DNA of 64,000 bases from Terebella lapidaria (GCA_949152475.1 OX424555.1:97001515-97065514), one strand, 5' to 3'. Shown: positions 9,938 to 21,365, counted from the first letter of the stretch. The notes: generated by a model from the sequence alone, not told the origin. Numbers and translations: made by a program.

Positions 9938-11615
9938 GTTCTCACATATACGAATTTCTATGCGAATGCCATGCGATTCACAATTCTGATTGATCGTGTG
10001 GGAGTCGTACGAGAGTCGCATGGGAGTCGTATACAACTCGCACCATGTCGTGTGGCAGTTGGCAAAATTCGTCCAAATTCGCATGCCCACACGACCAATT
10101 TGTTCTGACCAAAATGGTCGTGTGACATTCGGGTAACTTCGTGATCGTGTGGGGGTACGCATGGGAGTCGAACGGGGTTCGTGTGTGTTCGTATGGATGT
10201 CTTGCTGCATTCTTATTGATCACGCGGGAGTCGCGTTTGACGCGGATGATATTCGCATAGCCGGCAACACGAACCCCTTGAGAAACCCACAATAATATCA
10301 TGCGACAGCCTGCAGACCCCTATGAGACTCCCATACGATTTTTAGGAATGTCGTTCGATATCCATACGACTCTGTGCGTTTCCCGTGCGACTCACACACG
10401 ATGTTCGAAGATCATGATGCATGAGCCACACGATTGTTATTGTACCATCACTCGGACCCTCCAAAACCATATAAAGGTTCAGGGTTCATGATATGTATGG
10501 GTGAATCCACCCTAATGTGCCTTGTTTTATATCGATTGGCGAGATCAAGCAATGTCTCACGGTAGTCGTCACTGTAACGATCGTTAGTGCATCCCACAAT
10601 GGCGAACATCACTCGCGGTTCGTTTGAATTTTCTTCATTTTCCCGATAATTACGATTGTGATCGATACACACATACATCTGCTGATTCTTATGCGCACGA
10701 AACAACCGTTCGTTGCAAATACATGGCGATTTATGTTGGTTTGAGCATGAAAAACTCGTCTGAAAAAAGCCGAAAGATTCCCTAACGATGTTTTTTGTAA
10801 AATCGAAGATTCCCTAACCATGCTAACGAACATCTTAAGATTCCATAACGATTTTTTCTTTATTAATTCAAATATACGGTATTTGAATGTTAAACGTGGA
10901 ATAAAGTACCAATTGACATGTATTGATGTCTACAGATGATCTTCTAGTACAGATTTCATATTTTTAATGTGACATTCGCTAATTTATGTCGCTTAAATCA
11001 ACGAATTCACAATGGTGTACGATATGGACCTGTTACCATATACACATATTAGGCCTATATCGTTAGGGAATCTCACTTTTGTCGTTGGTGAATCTTATCG
11101 CTAGTTCTTTTCCTCGACATATCCCAACAAAAAAACGTGATCTGCTTGAAATAACTACGCATGTCTTTGACCAAAACACTAAGCTACCTTCGAAGTATCC
11201 ATTTATCACAAATGGACCTGTCGATTGATAAAATACGGTTAAAAACCAAACTGACCGTGTTTACTGTCCGCCATTGCGGGATGCACTAACGATGGTTAGT
11301 GCATCCCGTTCACCACAGTGAGTTGTGTGGCATTCGACTTAGTCGTGCGGGTGTCGCACGGTATTCGTACAGTACGCATGGGAGTCTCACTGGTGTCGTA
11401 TGGAGTTCCCATAGAGTCGTGTCGAAGTCGTTTGGTAGTTCGGTGACTTGCGGGAATGATTCGTATGAGTTGCATGACATTCGTGTGATAATCGTGGAAG
11501 TGAGACTGTGTCGACTTAAACATTAGAGATTCGTGTTAAATTCGCATAGCCACACGAGAATTGCTAAATCACGTGGTCGCGTGGCATTCGCATACAAATT
11601 CGTATAGGTGAGAAC
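9938..11615. mobile_element. Inverted-repeat element of the same family, 1.68 kb, with an inner insertion
   Basis: The left end GTTCTCACATATACGAATTT continues into CTATGCGAATGCC. The reverse complement of the right end reads GTTCTCACCTATACGAATTT and then GTATGCGAATGCC, giving a terminal repeat of nearly 40 bp. Both arms are rich in GGGAGTCGTA- and CATTCGTGTG-type motifs in opposite orientation. The middle (10,582-11,292) is a different element. There is no transposase, so this is a non-autonomous element moved by an enzyme supplied from elsewhere. Confidence 0.65.
10582..11292. mobile_element. Nested element with 22-bp TIRs
   Basis: CGTTAGTGCATCCCACAATG followed by GC (10,582-10,603) is matched in reverse complement at 11,270-11,291 with one mismatch. 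The 0.7-kb interior contains repeated AT-rich motifs of the type GATTCCCTAACGAT in both orientations and no recognisable gene. Just outside the right end GTTAGTGCATCCC is repeated (11,295-11,307), so that 11,278-11,307 forms a perfect 13-bp-armed palindrome. Confidence 0.55.
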
Positions 11616-12860
11616 GGGGCATAATGTAACTGTAAGAACAAAACACGGTGTTGGGGAAATACTGCCAGGAAAATCAGTATACATGATATTGTGTCCGATG
11701 ATTTGCATCACCACATTTTAACAAGCCATGATGCATTGTTGTCATGTACTCCACCTTCCCGTTTCAGATGTTCGTATGCGGCATTCAGCGACTAGACAAC
11801 TAGTCATCACGTGATGTGCTTCACATTCCACAATGTGTTCGAATGAACATGTATATCGCTCTCTATCACATTCTCATGTTGAATAGTGTCTTTCACTGTA
11901 AGATAATATGGAGCATTCGGACAGACATACAACACGATGAGAGTGTTTGTTACCCATATGGACAATTGGACACTTCGACCTGACGCGCATGTCAAGTTCT
12001 CAAACTATGCATGTAATAAATTCACAAAACACACTCATCAAATTAGCAACATATTTTCAACAGGACAATAGGATATAATATATTTGTTGTCAATTCCCAC
12101 ATTTTAAAATAAAAGTATACACAATTGTATAGTATTTTTCGCGGGCTCAATACTAACCCAAAGTTTTAATCGATTCTTCTTAGCGCTGTGCTAAATCCGA
12201 ACGATGGGGACTTTACCAATTGTTCTTTGTTCAATCAAAACGATGAGGGTCAATGACACTTTCAAACACCAAAATTACCCAATCGATTAAGTAGTCCTAT
12301 TAGTCCAATATAGTAAAGTTGAGATCCAGTCAAAATGAAAAGTGTCTTAACTTTGACGTATGAGATTCAGGCAGTGTTCACAGCATATTGATATCTTAAT
12401 CCGGTGAAAAGTTATGGCGAGAGTTGTGTATTCATGAAGACACACCAGTACTTCAAAATGATTACACAATACTCTTTGAATGTTTACCTTTCTAGCACGT
12501 TTCGGGTTTAAACAACTAACTATTTTGTTGCATTTAGCATAAAACATGATCAGAATTTATTAGCCTAATGGCGTCACCAACCAGCCCAAGATATTACCCT
12601 TATTGCCTAAGATATAGGTGGTTGCTATGGCCCTAAACCTGATGAATATGAGATTTTTTCATGAAAAACATAACTTGCATGTCTTTCATGTGAAAGATAA
12701 AAGAAATGACTTGCCATCATGATATCACTTCTCAGTTACGAGTAACGGTCCTAACAACAGCGTTGTTATGGTTCGTATCTAAAGAGTGGTTGCTATGGCG
12801 AATGGACCCAAAGTGACTCGGCATCATAATATAACTAATGTAAACAACTATAGTGGTGTT
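11616..12860. other. Intergenic, no gene recognised
   Basis: AT-rich sequence between the inverted-repeat cluster and the P-like transposon. The minus-strand ORFs at 11,807-11,995 and 12,347-12,547 have no recognisable content. Confidence 0.4.
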
Positions 12861-12867
12861 GTGTCAT

Positions 12868-12975
12868 CATAGACCTGAAGGAGAGGGATAGCCGACTGTG
12901 ACGTCACTCACACTATCTGCAGTTTGCGTATCACAATTATTTGGGGGCGCCCCCATCGGTCGTCATAGAAAACTG
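12868..12975 (+). repeat. Left terminal inverted repeat of the P-like element
   Basis: Outer 26 bp perfect (12,868-12,893), a diverged middle, then GCGCCCCCATCGGTCGTCAT and the next nine bases (12,947-12,975) matching the right end at 27 of 29 positions. Confidence 0.85.
12899..12906. promoter_or_regulatory. CRE-type palindrome TGACGTCA
   Basis: Perfect consensus for CREB/ATF-type bZIP factors, 157 bases upstream of the ATG of the THAP gene and absent from the homologous right end. A promoter role is inference; an 8-base match can arise by chance. Confidence 0.3.
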
Positions 12976-13062
12976 ACATTCCTCATTTATCGCCCACAAG
13001 GTCAACATAAACAAGTGGTTCGTCTTTTGATATTTCGTTGGATTTCGTTTATATTCGTTTTC

Positions 13063-16000
13063 ATGGGTGGTGACCATTGTTGTGTTGTCGGATGTCACAA
13101 CAATGGTATTAAAACTAAAGGCACGGGTGTCAGTTATGTGAGATTCCCGAAGAAAGGCGTGAGCCAGATCCAGGATTCATGGAGGGCTAAACTGATAGCG
13201 GTCGTAGCCAGATGTGACAAAAGCTTCAACCCGGACACCATGAAAATCTGCACCACGCATTTTGAGCGTACATCCCTGCTATTCCATGGTAAGAAAATAA
13301 TAACTCAAAGTAGATTTAGTTGTCGACAGGTACTTGCATCAGGAGATAGAGATAATGAAGCCTACAGCTATTCAATGTACCACAATGACATAATACAGTC
13401 TACGGTAGCTATACATTTTGATAATATGTTTAGTATAGCATATTTAATATAACCATGAGGAAGCAGCAATTAATTATCGGGTTAATTTGAGTTTACTTCT
13501 GACAACTAGTTTAAATTACCGGTAATATCGCACCCCCCCCCCCCCCCCATCAATAAAATTCACAGGTGGTGGTTTTAAGTTAGTCCCTGGCAGTCTACCA
13601 ACGTTGAACATGCCCCAAAAGAGTATTGTTACACCACAGCCAATACCTAGACAGATGCCAGTGAGATATATTTAAGAGAATAATTAGCATACAATATTTA
13701 TTTCAGATACATGTGCTGTTTGTTGTTTTGTGAGTTCACTTCCCATGTTCATATTTTGCCTTCCACATTTTAACTGTTGTGTTTTAGCTGTATTCAAACA
13801 TGATTAAACATATTATATATTTCACACAGATTTCTACAAGATTTTAAAAACTAGACGATTGTCCGAACTTTGTTCGAGGGATACAATTATTAAACAGATA
13901 AAAGTCTCCTAATCACACTTCACAAAAGCCTGTTGCAAGTATCGTTGCTATATTGTCATGAAACATCTACATGTACATACAACATTAAGTTTCTATCTGT
14001 ATTGTCAACATGTTCAGTGATATAGGGTCATAACAAAAATAGCATACCATTATCATACTTAATTTAGTGACATTCATTTATTTTCTGACAGAAAGTAAGG
14101 CCCCCTCCAGTAGTACCAGAGAAGGTCAGCTACTACAACCTGGATGAGGTGCGGCGTGATGCGGCGGCAAATGCTGGTCGATGGACGGTGTTGAAGTCAT
14201 CCGAGTCTATCCTAGTATTGGGGTTGTACGAGCATGATCATGGGCAACTGACGAGAAAAGTTACCATCAGAGATGATTTGAGCACTTTGGTCAATTTTGG
14301 AGGTAATGATATGGTAACAGATATGCAATATATGAAATAATATTACATTTTCCTTTCTTTATATTATATGGGCGATACAGAAACAAAGTCATTCACATTC
14401 ACAGTATTTTTTATGACTATACATGTAATCTAGATGTAGTTATATCATTATGAATATCAATTCAAAGTTTCTGTAGGTAGTATCTATCAGGCAGGCATTG
14501 TTCACAAAATATATAATAGTGATCTTATACTACATGTACAATCATTTGTCTTTGCACAACATACACCTTTTGCTTTGTGATGTTTAAACAACCTTGTCAT
14601 TTACAGAGGTAACAGTGAACAGAAGCTGGTGTCTTGAGAAGCAGCCCCTCAAGATCTTTCTGCGCTCTGTCGACGACCTTCGTAAATGTGATGGCATTTG
14701 TGATCCACGCTTCCAAGACCTCCACTGTGGGCAAGCTTACAGATTCCTGAGTACAATCATCAGTGATGGCAAGCCTGTCTCAACATCAGTGATGCGGTCT
14801 AAGTCATGTGAAGGAGCCGTGACAGCAGATCACTCTCGATGTCCCCCTTGTGAAAAACTACTTGCAGTGATGGAAGGTTTACACAGTGGCTCCCAATCTC
14901 AACCAGTCACAGTTCACCCGAAGACGCCATTGTCAAATTTGTCACGTCAGCAACTGGTTCGCGAAGTCAAAACAAGTAGGGCTAAAGTCCAGAGCCTCAA
15001 ATCGAAGATCAAGTCTTTGAATATCTCGCTGCATGGGGTGGCCGTGTCAACAGAAGTCAGTGAAGGGCTTACCAGCGTCATCGACAATCACATTGACAAG
15101 GAAAATGAGATGATGTCACTCTTCTGGAGCGAACAGAAGAAAGCTTTTTCATGCCACACAAATGGTATGAGATGGCATCCCATGATGATCAGATTTGGGA
15201 TTTTCCTCCACTATCACAGTTCTCGTGCCTACGATGCTCTACGTGAGTCCGGTGTGTTACGACTCCCAAATAAATCAACACTCAAGGACTACACCAATGT
15301 TATCCAACCCCGTGCTGGCTTCCAGCCACATGTATTCAAGGTAATTTTAGTGACTGTACTAGAGTGTTAGGATGCAGGCATGTAATGGACTAATTGTCCA
15401 TGGAACATCTACAGTAACATACTAACACTGATGAAAAAACATCAAAAACTATTGTGTATTGATCCAGTAAGTAGTATTCCTTATTGAAAATCCATAATAT
15501 GCCATATGTCACACTACAGGAACTTCAACAGCAATGCTCCAGTCTACCTGAGGACAAAAAGTTTGTAGCCTTACTACACGATGAGATGAAGCTCCGGTCT
15601 GACCTGGTCTATGACAGAAGGAGTGGCGAGGTGGTGGGTTTTGTTAACCCAGCCAGTTGGACCTTCGACAAGGTATGTACCACATATAAATATCTTGAAA
15701 TTAATTCTACTGGATTGCTTTTGAAGATACTTGGACTTTTTCGCTCCATACACACTATTAGTGACGGTGGCATGATATATTATTGCAATTTGTTGCAGGA
15801 TCTGTGTGATGAAATTGCATCGTACGTCTTGGTCTTCATGGTCATCGGGTTAAATAGCCATATAAAGATGAGCATCGGGTACATCGCGACAAAGACTGCG
15901 ACTGGTGGCGAACTTTTTCCTCTCATGTGGAAGGCGGTATCGTACCTGGAAATCGTCTGTGGTCTCAAGGTATAGACATGTTCCATGTGATATGTGTACA

Positions 16001-16742
16001 GATATATAAATAAATTTATTTCAAAGTATATTTATATTAAATTTGTTGTAGGTGATTTCCTCAACTAGTGATAAAGGATCACCTAATATGAAGCTGTACA
16101 AGCTACACAAGCTGGCACACAATGAACCAGGCACCATCACCTACAAGGCTCTCAATCGCTTCGCCCCAGCCGATGAGCAGAGATACCTGTACTTCATCTC
16201 CGACCCACCTCATCTCATTAAAACGATACGCAACAACGTGCAAAAATCCCAACCCGGTGGAACGAGATATCTATGGGTAATATGGATATTTTGTTATGTT
16301 CATTGTTCTTGTGCAATAATACATGTAAATCCTCCACTAAAATGCCAAAAAAAAATTGTGCAATTTTGTCATGTTCTCCACTGTCATATCAAACTGACAA
16401 TAAATTTAATTACTCCTTCACTTTTTTTCAAGAACCAGGACAAGTACATTTTGTGGTCTCATGTGTATCGTCTGTACTCGGATGACACGAGCAAGGAGCT
16501 TTACCGAACCAAACTGACGTACGACCACGTAAACCTTACGCCTTCGTCTACAATGAGTGTCCGGCTTGCAGCACAGGTAACATTCAACTGTAACTTTGAA
16601 CGATATACATAAGTGTTAGTAGAAATGAGTATGTTTTTTTTTTTCTCAACAAATATATTTATGTACCTTATATATTTGTTCACAGTTATCAAGAAAACAA
16701 GTTGCGGTTGCAGCGCAGCCTGGCCTTCAAGTTCACTCCTAA
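13063..16742 (+). CDS. THAP-domain P-element-like transposase, N-terminal and catalytic half
   Basis: Exons that join in phase with GT-AG junctions: 13,063-13,288; 13,566-13,660; 14,092-14,302; 14,607-15,340; 15,520-15,672; 15,799-15,969; 16,052-16,276; 16,433-16,576; last exon from 16,686. Residues 1-75 are a THAP zinc finger (C6/C7, C11, W40, C63-T-T-H66), a DNA-binding domain typical of P transposases and THAP9. KLVPGSLPTLNMP follows, then a coiled-coil stretch (about 14,955-15,040), LLHDEMKLRSDLVYD (first catalytic aspartate region), VGFVNPA, ISDPPHLIKTIRNN (second acidic motif before the GTP-binding insert) and LTPSSTMSVRLAAQ. The product stops soon after, where related transposases continue. 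In phase 0 the last exon gives only 18 residues (stop at 16,740-16,742). Another frame of the same DNA, to 16,818, encodes GGKRKVV and KKLKRH, which look like a basic C-terminus, so the end is unresolved. AATAAA lies at 16,978. Start chosen at the THAP methionine. Confidence 0.8.
13533..13548. repeat. Poly-C run, 16 bases, in intron 1 of the THAP gene
   Basis: Mononucleotide tract just upstream of the acceptor of exon 2 (13,565). Length is likely to vary among individuals and may affect the acceptor. Confidence 0.7.
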
Positions 16743-16818
16743 AGGGAACACGAGCAGTGGCGGGAAGCGCAAGGTGGTAATCAGCCACAGCCCAATCAAG
16801 AAACTAAAGCGACATTGA

Positions 16819-17465
16819 ACGATATACATAATAGAAGGAATTTTGTGAATCTGAAACCGACGTCATGATGAATAACACATTTTTTCAAGTTTTAATGCAT
16901 GCTATGATTGTTGTTTCTGCCATATTGTGTGGAGATTGTCTGTGGAGATTGTCTGCAAATTTCATAACAATTCTCAGAATAAAAAAGGGCCTACAAGAAT
17001 CCTCATGTCTTGATGTTTACATGATTGTGTGAACTGACTCCACCTTGAGCTCTCTGCAAGGATATTTTGTATTCAATATCAATTTGCGAACCTTGTTTCC
17101 AGAGTATCACTGAATATCTGTTTCAGTTCTGATTGTATAAATATTGTCTCCAGCCTAAGTAACTGAAGCAGTTATTTTGTCATCCATGAACTTAAATGTT
17201 ACATGTAAGAAATCTATATGTTGTCATGCATGAAATGTTGTCTGAATAACTATTCAAGTAATTTGTGAGACTGTTCATAAAATGTTCTTCTGGACCAGTG
17301 ATCTGCATTGAAATTGTTACTCATTTTGGTAATCTACTGTGGACATTCACCGGTACTGTGTGTCATACAGCGTACTCTATGTAAAATAAACATCATGAAA
17401 TCAATTGGTGTAGTCCTGTAATAATTTGATGAAATCAATTTGCCTTTGTCTCGGTTTGATGAAAT
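16819..17465. other. 3' flank of the THAP gene, no further gene
   Basis: AT-rich untranslated or spacer sequence inside the P-like element, with AATAAA signals at 16,978 and near 17,384. TTTGATGAAATCA-type motifs repeat at 17,426-17,470. No extra transposase exon was recognised here on the plus strand. Confidence 0.5.
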
Positions 17466-17548
17466 CATTTATTTATGTCACTTCACATCACATATTGTGA
17501 TATACACCGGTAATCACAATATGTGATGTGAAGTGACATAAATAAATG
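17466..17548. repeat. Perfect palindrome with 36-bp arms
   Basis: The left arm 17,466-17,501 and right arm 17,513-17,548 are exact reverse complements around an 11-base loop ATACACCGGTA. It lies between the convergent genes and ends 23 bases before the 5' junction of the inserted PLE (17,572). It may be part of the transposon, or an inverted copy of target DNA made when the PLE inserted. Confidence 0.9.
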
Positions 17549-17571
17549 ACATAAATAAATGATGTCGGTTT

Positions 17572-19201
17572 CAGATCCCGTGGTTACTAATAGTTTGTTG
17601 AAACTTCAAGAAAGGTTCGTCATTGTCCCTGCAGATAAAGCTTCTAATAATGTTGTTTTTGTTTGTAAAACATACTATATACAGTGCCTGTTTGACGAAC
17701 TGGGTATTGCCAACAATACTAATTCCAATAGTACATACCAAGCCATTACCGTGCCCAAACAGGATATCTTATCAAATCATTTGTCTGTATTGCATTCGTT
17801 TGGTATTACTACCTCATGTAAAGATTCTAATCTACCGAACTTATATTGGATCCCAAAGTTGCACAAAAATCCACACAAACAAAGATATATTTCAGGTTCA
17901 GCATCATGTTCTACCAAAGCCCTTTCTAAAATATTAACTACTATATTGTCTAAAATTAAACAGGGTCTCCAAAAGTACTCTGAAACCATCTATTCTAGAA
18001 GTGGTATAAACCAAATGTGGATATTAAAAAATTCCAAATCTTTATTGGAATATCTACATTCTCACACACTTTCAAAAGTAACGTCTATCAAAACATTTGA
18101 TTTCTCCACTTTGTACACAACTATACCTCATTCTGAACTGAAATCTCAGCTTAAAAAACTAATCAATATTTCATTTTTCTCTAAAAAGGGACAACGTCGG
18201 TACCACTATATTGTAGTTAAATATAATACCGCTTATTTTGTTAAAGGCGACTCTGATGCCCCATACAAATATACTGAAATAGATGTGGTAAATATGGTTA
18301 ATTTTCTGATTGATAATATTTTTGTGGAATTTGGTGGTCGAATATTTCAACAAACTATTGGTATTCCCATGGGTACAAACTGTGCACCATTATTGGCAGA
18401 CCTGTTTTTATACTCATATGAATCAGATTTTATCCAACATTTACAAAGAGGAGGTTCTAAGAAACTAACATGTAATTTTAATTTCACTTTCCGATACATA
18501 GATGATGTATTGTCGCTAAATAATCCCAAGTTTGGTGATTATTTGGATGTCATATATCCTAAGGAACTTGAAATTAAGGATACTACAGAATCCGCTAATT
18601 TTTCCAACTATCTAGACCTGAGGTTGGAGATTGATAATGATTCTAACCTGTCAACTAGATTATATGACAAACGTGATGATTTCAATTTTTCCATAGTCAA
18701 TTTCCCTTTTCTAAGCAGCAACATTCCTATGTCACCGGCATATGGTGTGTTTGTTTCTCAACTTATACGCTATTCCAGAGCTAGTTGCAAATATGAGGAC
18801 TTTGTCTATCGAAGTGCCCAGCTAGTCTCTAAACTGCTACGACAAGGATATGTTTTACCAAGACTTATCGCTGCATTTAAGAAATTCTATGGACGTCATC
18901 ATGATCTGGTTGATAAATACAGCAAATCCATGTCTGCCATGCAACTAGATCTATTTTCATGTTAATTTTGGGGAATTCATGACGGGTGCCACTAGTGGGG
19001 CAGGAAATGCTCACTCTTTCCGGAACACCTGATTTCACCTCCTGATGGCCATTTACGGGGGTTCATGAGTTTCCCTGTCATTTTTTTTTTCTCTCACTTC
19101 GTATGCCTGATATGACTTTCTGTCCCCGGACTATGAGATTGGATAACGGACCCTGTTTTGTTTGCTCGGAATACTTGATACTGGGTATTGATTCCACGTC
19201 T
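17572..19201 (+). mobile_element. 5'-truncated Penelope-like element with open RT domain
   Basis: Begins at GATCCCGTGGTTAC, which corresponds to position 41,859 of the full PLE, and ends at the usual GATTCCACGTCT. An uninterrupted reading frame to 18,963 carries the whole RT: VPADKASNNVVFV, TFDFSTLYTTIPHSELKSQL, GIPMGTNCAPLLADL and FRYIDDVLSL. The GIY-YIG part is missing. It differs from the 40-kb copy at only a few codons (for example KTYY for KAYY, QTIG for QAIG), so insertion is recent. The first in-frame ATG (17,559) lies in flanking DNA and is probably not meaningful. Confidence 0.9.
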
Positions 19202-19353
19202 AATACAAGTGCCCACTAAGTCACTAGGTATCAGTTTCAACTTGCATTTATTCAAAGCTTTCTATTTATTGACAAATAAACATATCCGAAACAAGTAGTA
19301 CACCATCAATCTCCTGATAATATTATGGTAACACCAACACACATGATGATTCA

Positions 19354-20777
19354 TTAGTCATCTTCGGCTTTAGTAACACTCTTTCGCAAAGCCTTTTGTT
19401 TCTTAACTGAGTTCGTTTTCTGAGATCGAATTTCTAAAAACTGCCTGCATTTCGCATGGCACCTTAAATGGAAATAGAGCTGCAATACAAACAACAAAAC
19501 CGTCTCTTGAACGTCGGTCTCCACGCTCGAGTGATAGGTACAGGCATAAAATAGTGACACAATATCATCCCTGCTACAAATTGTATCAATAAACGCCTGT
19601 AAAGAAACCTCAATAAATGAGAATTGTTCTCTGAAAACTGACTCGCACAATACAAAAAATGATTTCATGTCGACTGTTGGTTCACATAATCCTCCTCTTG
19701 TTTTGGCAAGAATTAATTTGTTTGTGAACATTTTCTCATCACTGATCATCATTCTTGAGATAATAGGTGATTGTGGAAATTTATGCTTACATCGGAATAA
19801 AACAAAACCCCCAACATATACAACAATGTCCCGTTCATCATCTGTGATTTCAGCAGGAGACGAAGGTGTACATGGGAGCTGTCTGAAGTTGATACGGATG
19901 AGAGTTTCCATGGCTTGGAAGGCGATGAGAGAGGACAGTTGTGGATGATTCAGTAAGGTGTTAATAGAGGGTACGATCTGTTCCAGGGCGCGATGAAATT
20001 CTCCCCACGTCTTCTCTATGCATGATGGCGAGAATACACCTTCGATGATGCATTCGTTGAGTGGTGATAATTTCACCAACAGTTCATCCACTGCAATATT
20101 CATAGAGAAATATACTACATATTTGCAAATGAAAAAAAATACAACACGATATTTTGATATCCAGCTAGCAGAAAAAATACATGTCATATATCTTCGCTCA
20201 CCATTGACAAATGAGAGCACATCTTCAACACTAAATGGTGCCAGCTGCAGGACTGGATCATTGCTGACATCTCTGAGGATCTCTTGCAGCGTATCATTTG
20301 TCAGTGTCTTCTTTGGGGGTGGTTTAGGGAGAGTCGCACGTGAACTTTTCCTCTTACGTCGATTATCTGTTGACTTACTGCCAGACTTGGGTGAGGAAAC
20401 CTGCCCCTGGTCCTGGTCATTTTGTATGGCAGCTGGCACCAGGTCATTGATACTATCATCTCTTTTGACCTCCTCAGTGTCCAGTTGCTGGAATAAAATC
20501 AAGAGGAATAACACTAAATGGGCATCCAACTGCCCGTTCAGATCAAATGATGTATCATATTACAGATCTGGATGTATCTCGACGCAACGACAATAGCAAT
20601 CCAAGCTAATAAACACCCTATTATCGCCCAAATCACCCAGTTGTCAAGATCATTTAACAAGACTCAAACTTCCCATCATCACTGAATACAACACAGAAAT
20701 ATAAAAATATGCCTTTATATTATAGCAGAAGGTGTTCCTACCTGAGAAGCCAGGAGTAGATCGTCGTAAATGTCCAT
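19354..20777 (-). CDS. Second gene of the P-like element: C-terminal transposase-like protein
   Basis: Three exons on the minus strand join in phase: 20,777-20,742 (MDIYDDLLLASQ), 20,487-20,202 and 20,090-19,354, giving 352 residues. The frame is open further upstream to 20,924, but that ATG lies outside the transposon, so the ATG at 20,777 is preferred. The N-terminal part is acidic and lysine/serine-rich (NRRKRKSSRA, a possible nuclear signal). The C-terminal half has LTEDE-like ITDDERDIVVYVGGFVLF and TRGGLCEPTVDMKSFFVLCE. I associate these with the region after the GTP-binding insert in THAP9/P-type transposases (YVxGY..., RGGL...P). TTTATT at 19,264 on + gives AATAAA for this strand. The gene points toward the THAP gene. 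It could instead be an accessory protein. Confidence 0.65.
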
Positions 20778-20820
20778 TTCCAAAAACCAAACAAAAACGA
20801 ACCGTGCATGGGGGAAACCC

Positions 20821-20913
20821 CAGTTTTCTATGACGGCCGATGGTGGCGCTGTGCAAACAGCCACATATTTCCCGCCATTCACCAGTTGGCTATCCCTCTC
20901 CTTCAGGTCTATG
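20821..20913 (-). repeat. Right terminal inverted repeat of the P-like element
   Basis: Reverse complement starts CATAGACCTGAAGGAGAG, identical over 26 bases to the left end, with a second block at 20,849-20,821. It is followed outside by GTGTCAT (20,914-20,920), the copy of the left flank. Confidence 0.85.
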
Positions 20914-20920
20914 GTGTCAT

Positions 20921-21365
20921 GCATACTCTGTCTTACAAATATGAAATTTTACTGATAATTCAAAGACGTGTAATTCAAAGACGTAATAACATACAGTATT
21001 ACCTATAAATCGGCTGTTAACTAGTAGATTCTCGTTACTTTCCGAGGCGAAAATTCGGCAGTGGTCATGCGTTATGATTGAAACCCCAACACGCAAATAT
21101 ATTTACAGCCCGCATTTACGACGTAAATACTTCATAACAGCCCAGCAGTCACGTGATCTGATATAGCATAGCACATCAGGCAAGGATATTAATGAGGTTA
21201 GCAGTAAACATTGATTTGTACCAGCAATGTATGTTTGATGTGTTCTTGAAGTTATGTTTACCGGTAATTCTGGCCTCGTGATGTAACCTGGAAGGTAATA
21301 AATGATGTTTGTTGACTACTGTGTTTATCTCCTTGTAGACCAATTGATATAGGTAATAATAGTAA
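20921..21365. other. Spacer, no gene
   Basis: AT-rich, with a short direct repeat GTAATTCAAAGACGT near 20,955-20,985 and TTTACAGCCCGCATTTACG near 21,100, which recalls the fold-back element that follows. No coding content seen. Confidence 0.4.

Larger units (their letters stand above)
12868..20913. mobile_element. P-superfamily DNA transposon with two convergent genes, about 8.0 kb
   Basis: The left end CATAGACCTGAAGGAGAG (12,868 on) and right end (20,913 backwards) form a perfect 26-bp terminal inverted repeat. A second homologous block, 27 of 29 bases, lies at 12,947-12,975 and 20,821-20,849. The element is flanked by the direct repeat GTGTCAT at 12,861-12,867 and 20,914-20,920, a 7-bp target duplication. 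P elements also begin with CAT and make 8-bp duplications. Inside are a THAP/transposase gene (+, 13,063-16,742) and a second gene on the opposite strand (20,777-19,354). A PLE (17,572-19,201) has inserted between them, so the unit without it is about 6.4 kb. Ends, target duplication and genes together make a transposon origin secure. Whether it can still move is unknown. Confidence 0.85.

Noticed and set aside
10448-10833. Minus-strand ORFs inside the nested element as a transposase
   Set aside because: No DDE/D or DNA-binding motif; they follow repeated AT-rich motifs.
17559-17571. ATG at 17,559 as true start of a PLE protein
   Set aside because: It lies in flanking DNA before the truncated PLE begins at 17,572.
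20715-20924. ATG at 20,924 as start of the minus-strand transposon gene
   Set aside because: This ATG lies outside the TIR, in host flank, so it cannot be part of the element as it moves. The ATG at 20,777 inside is preferred.
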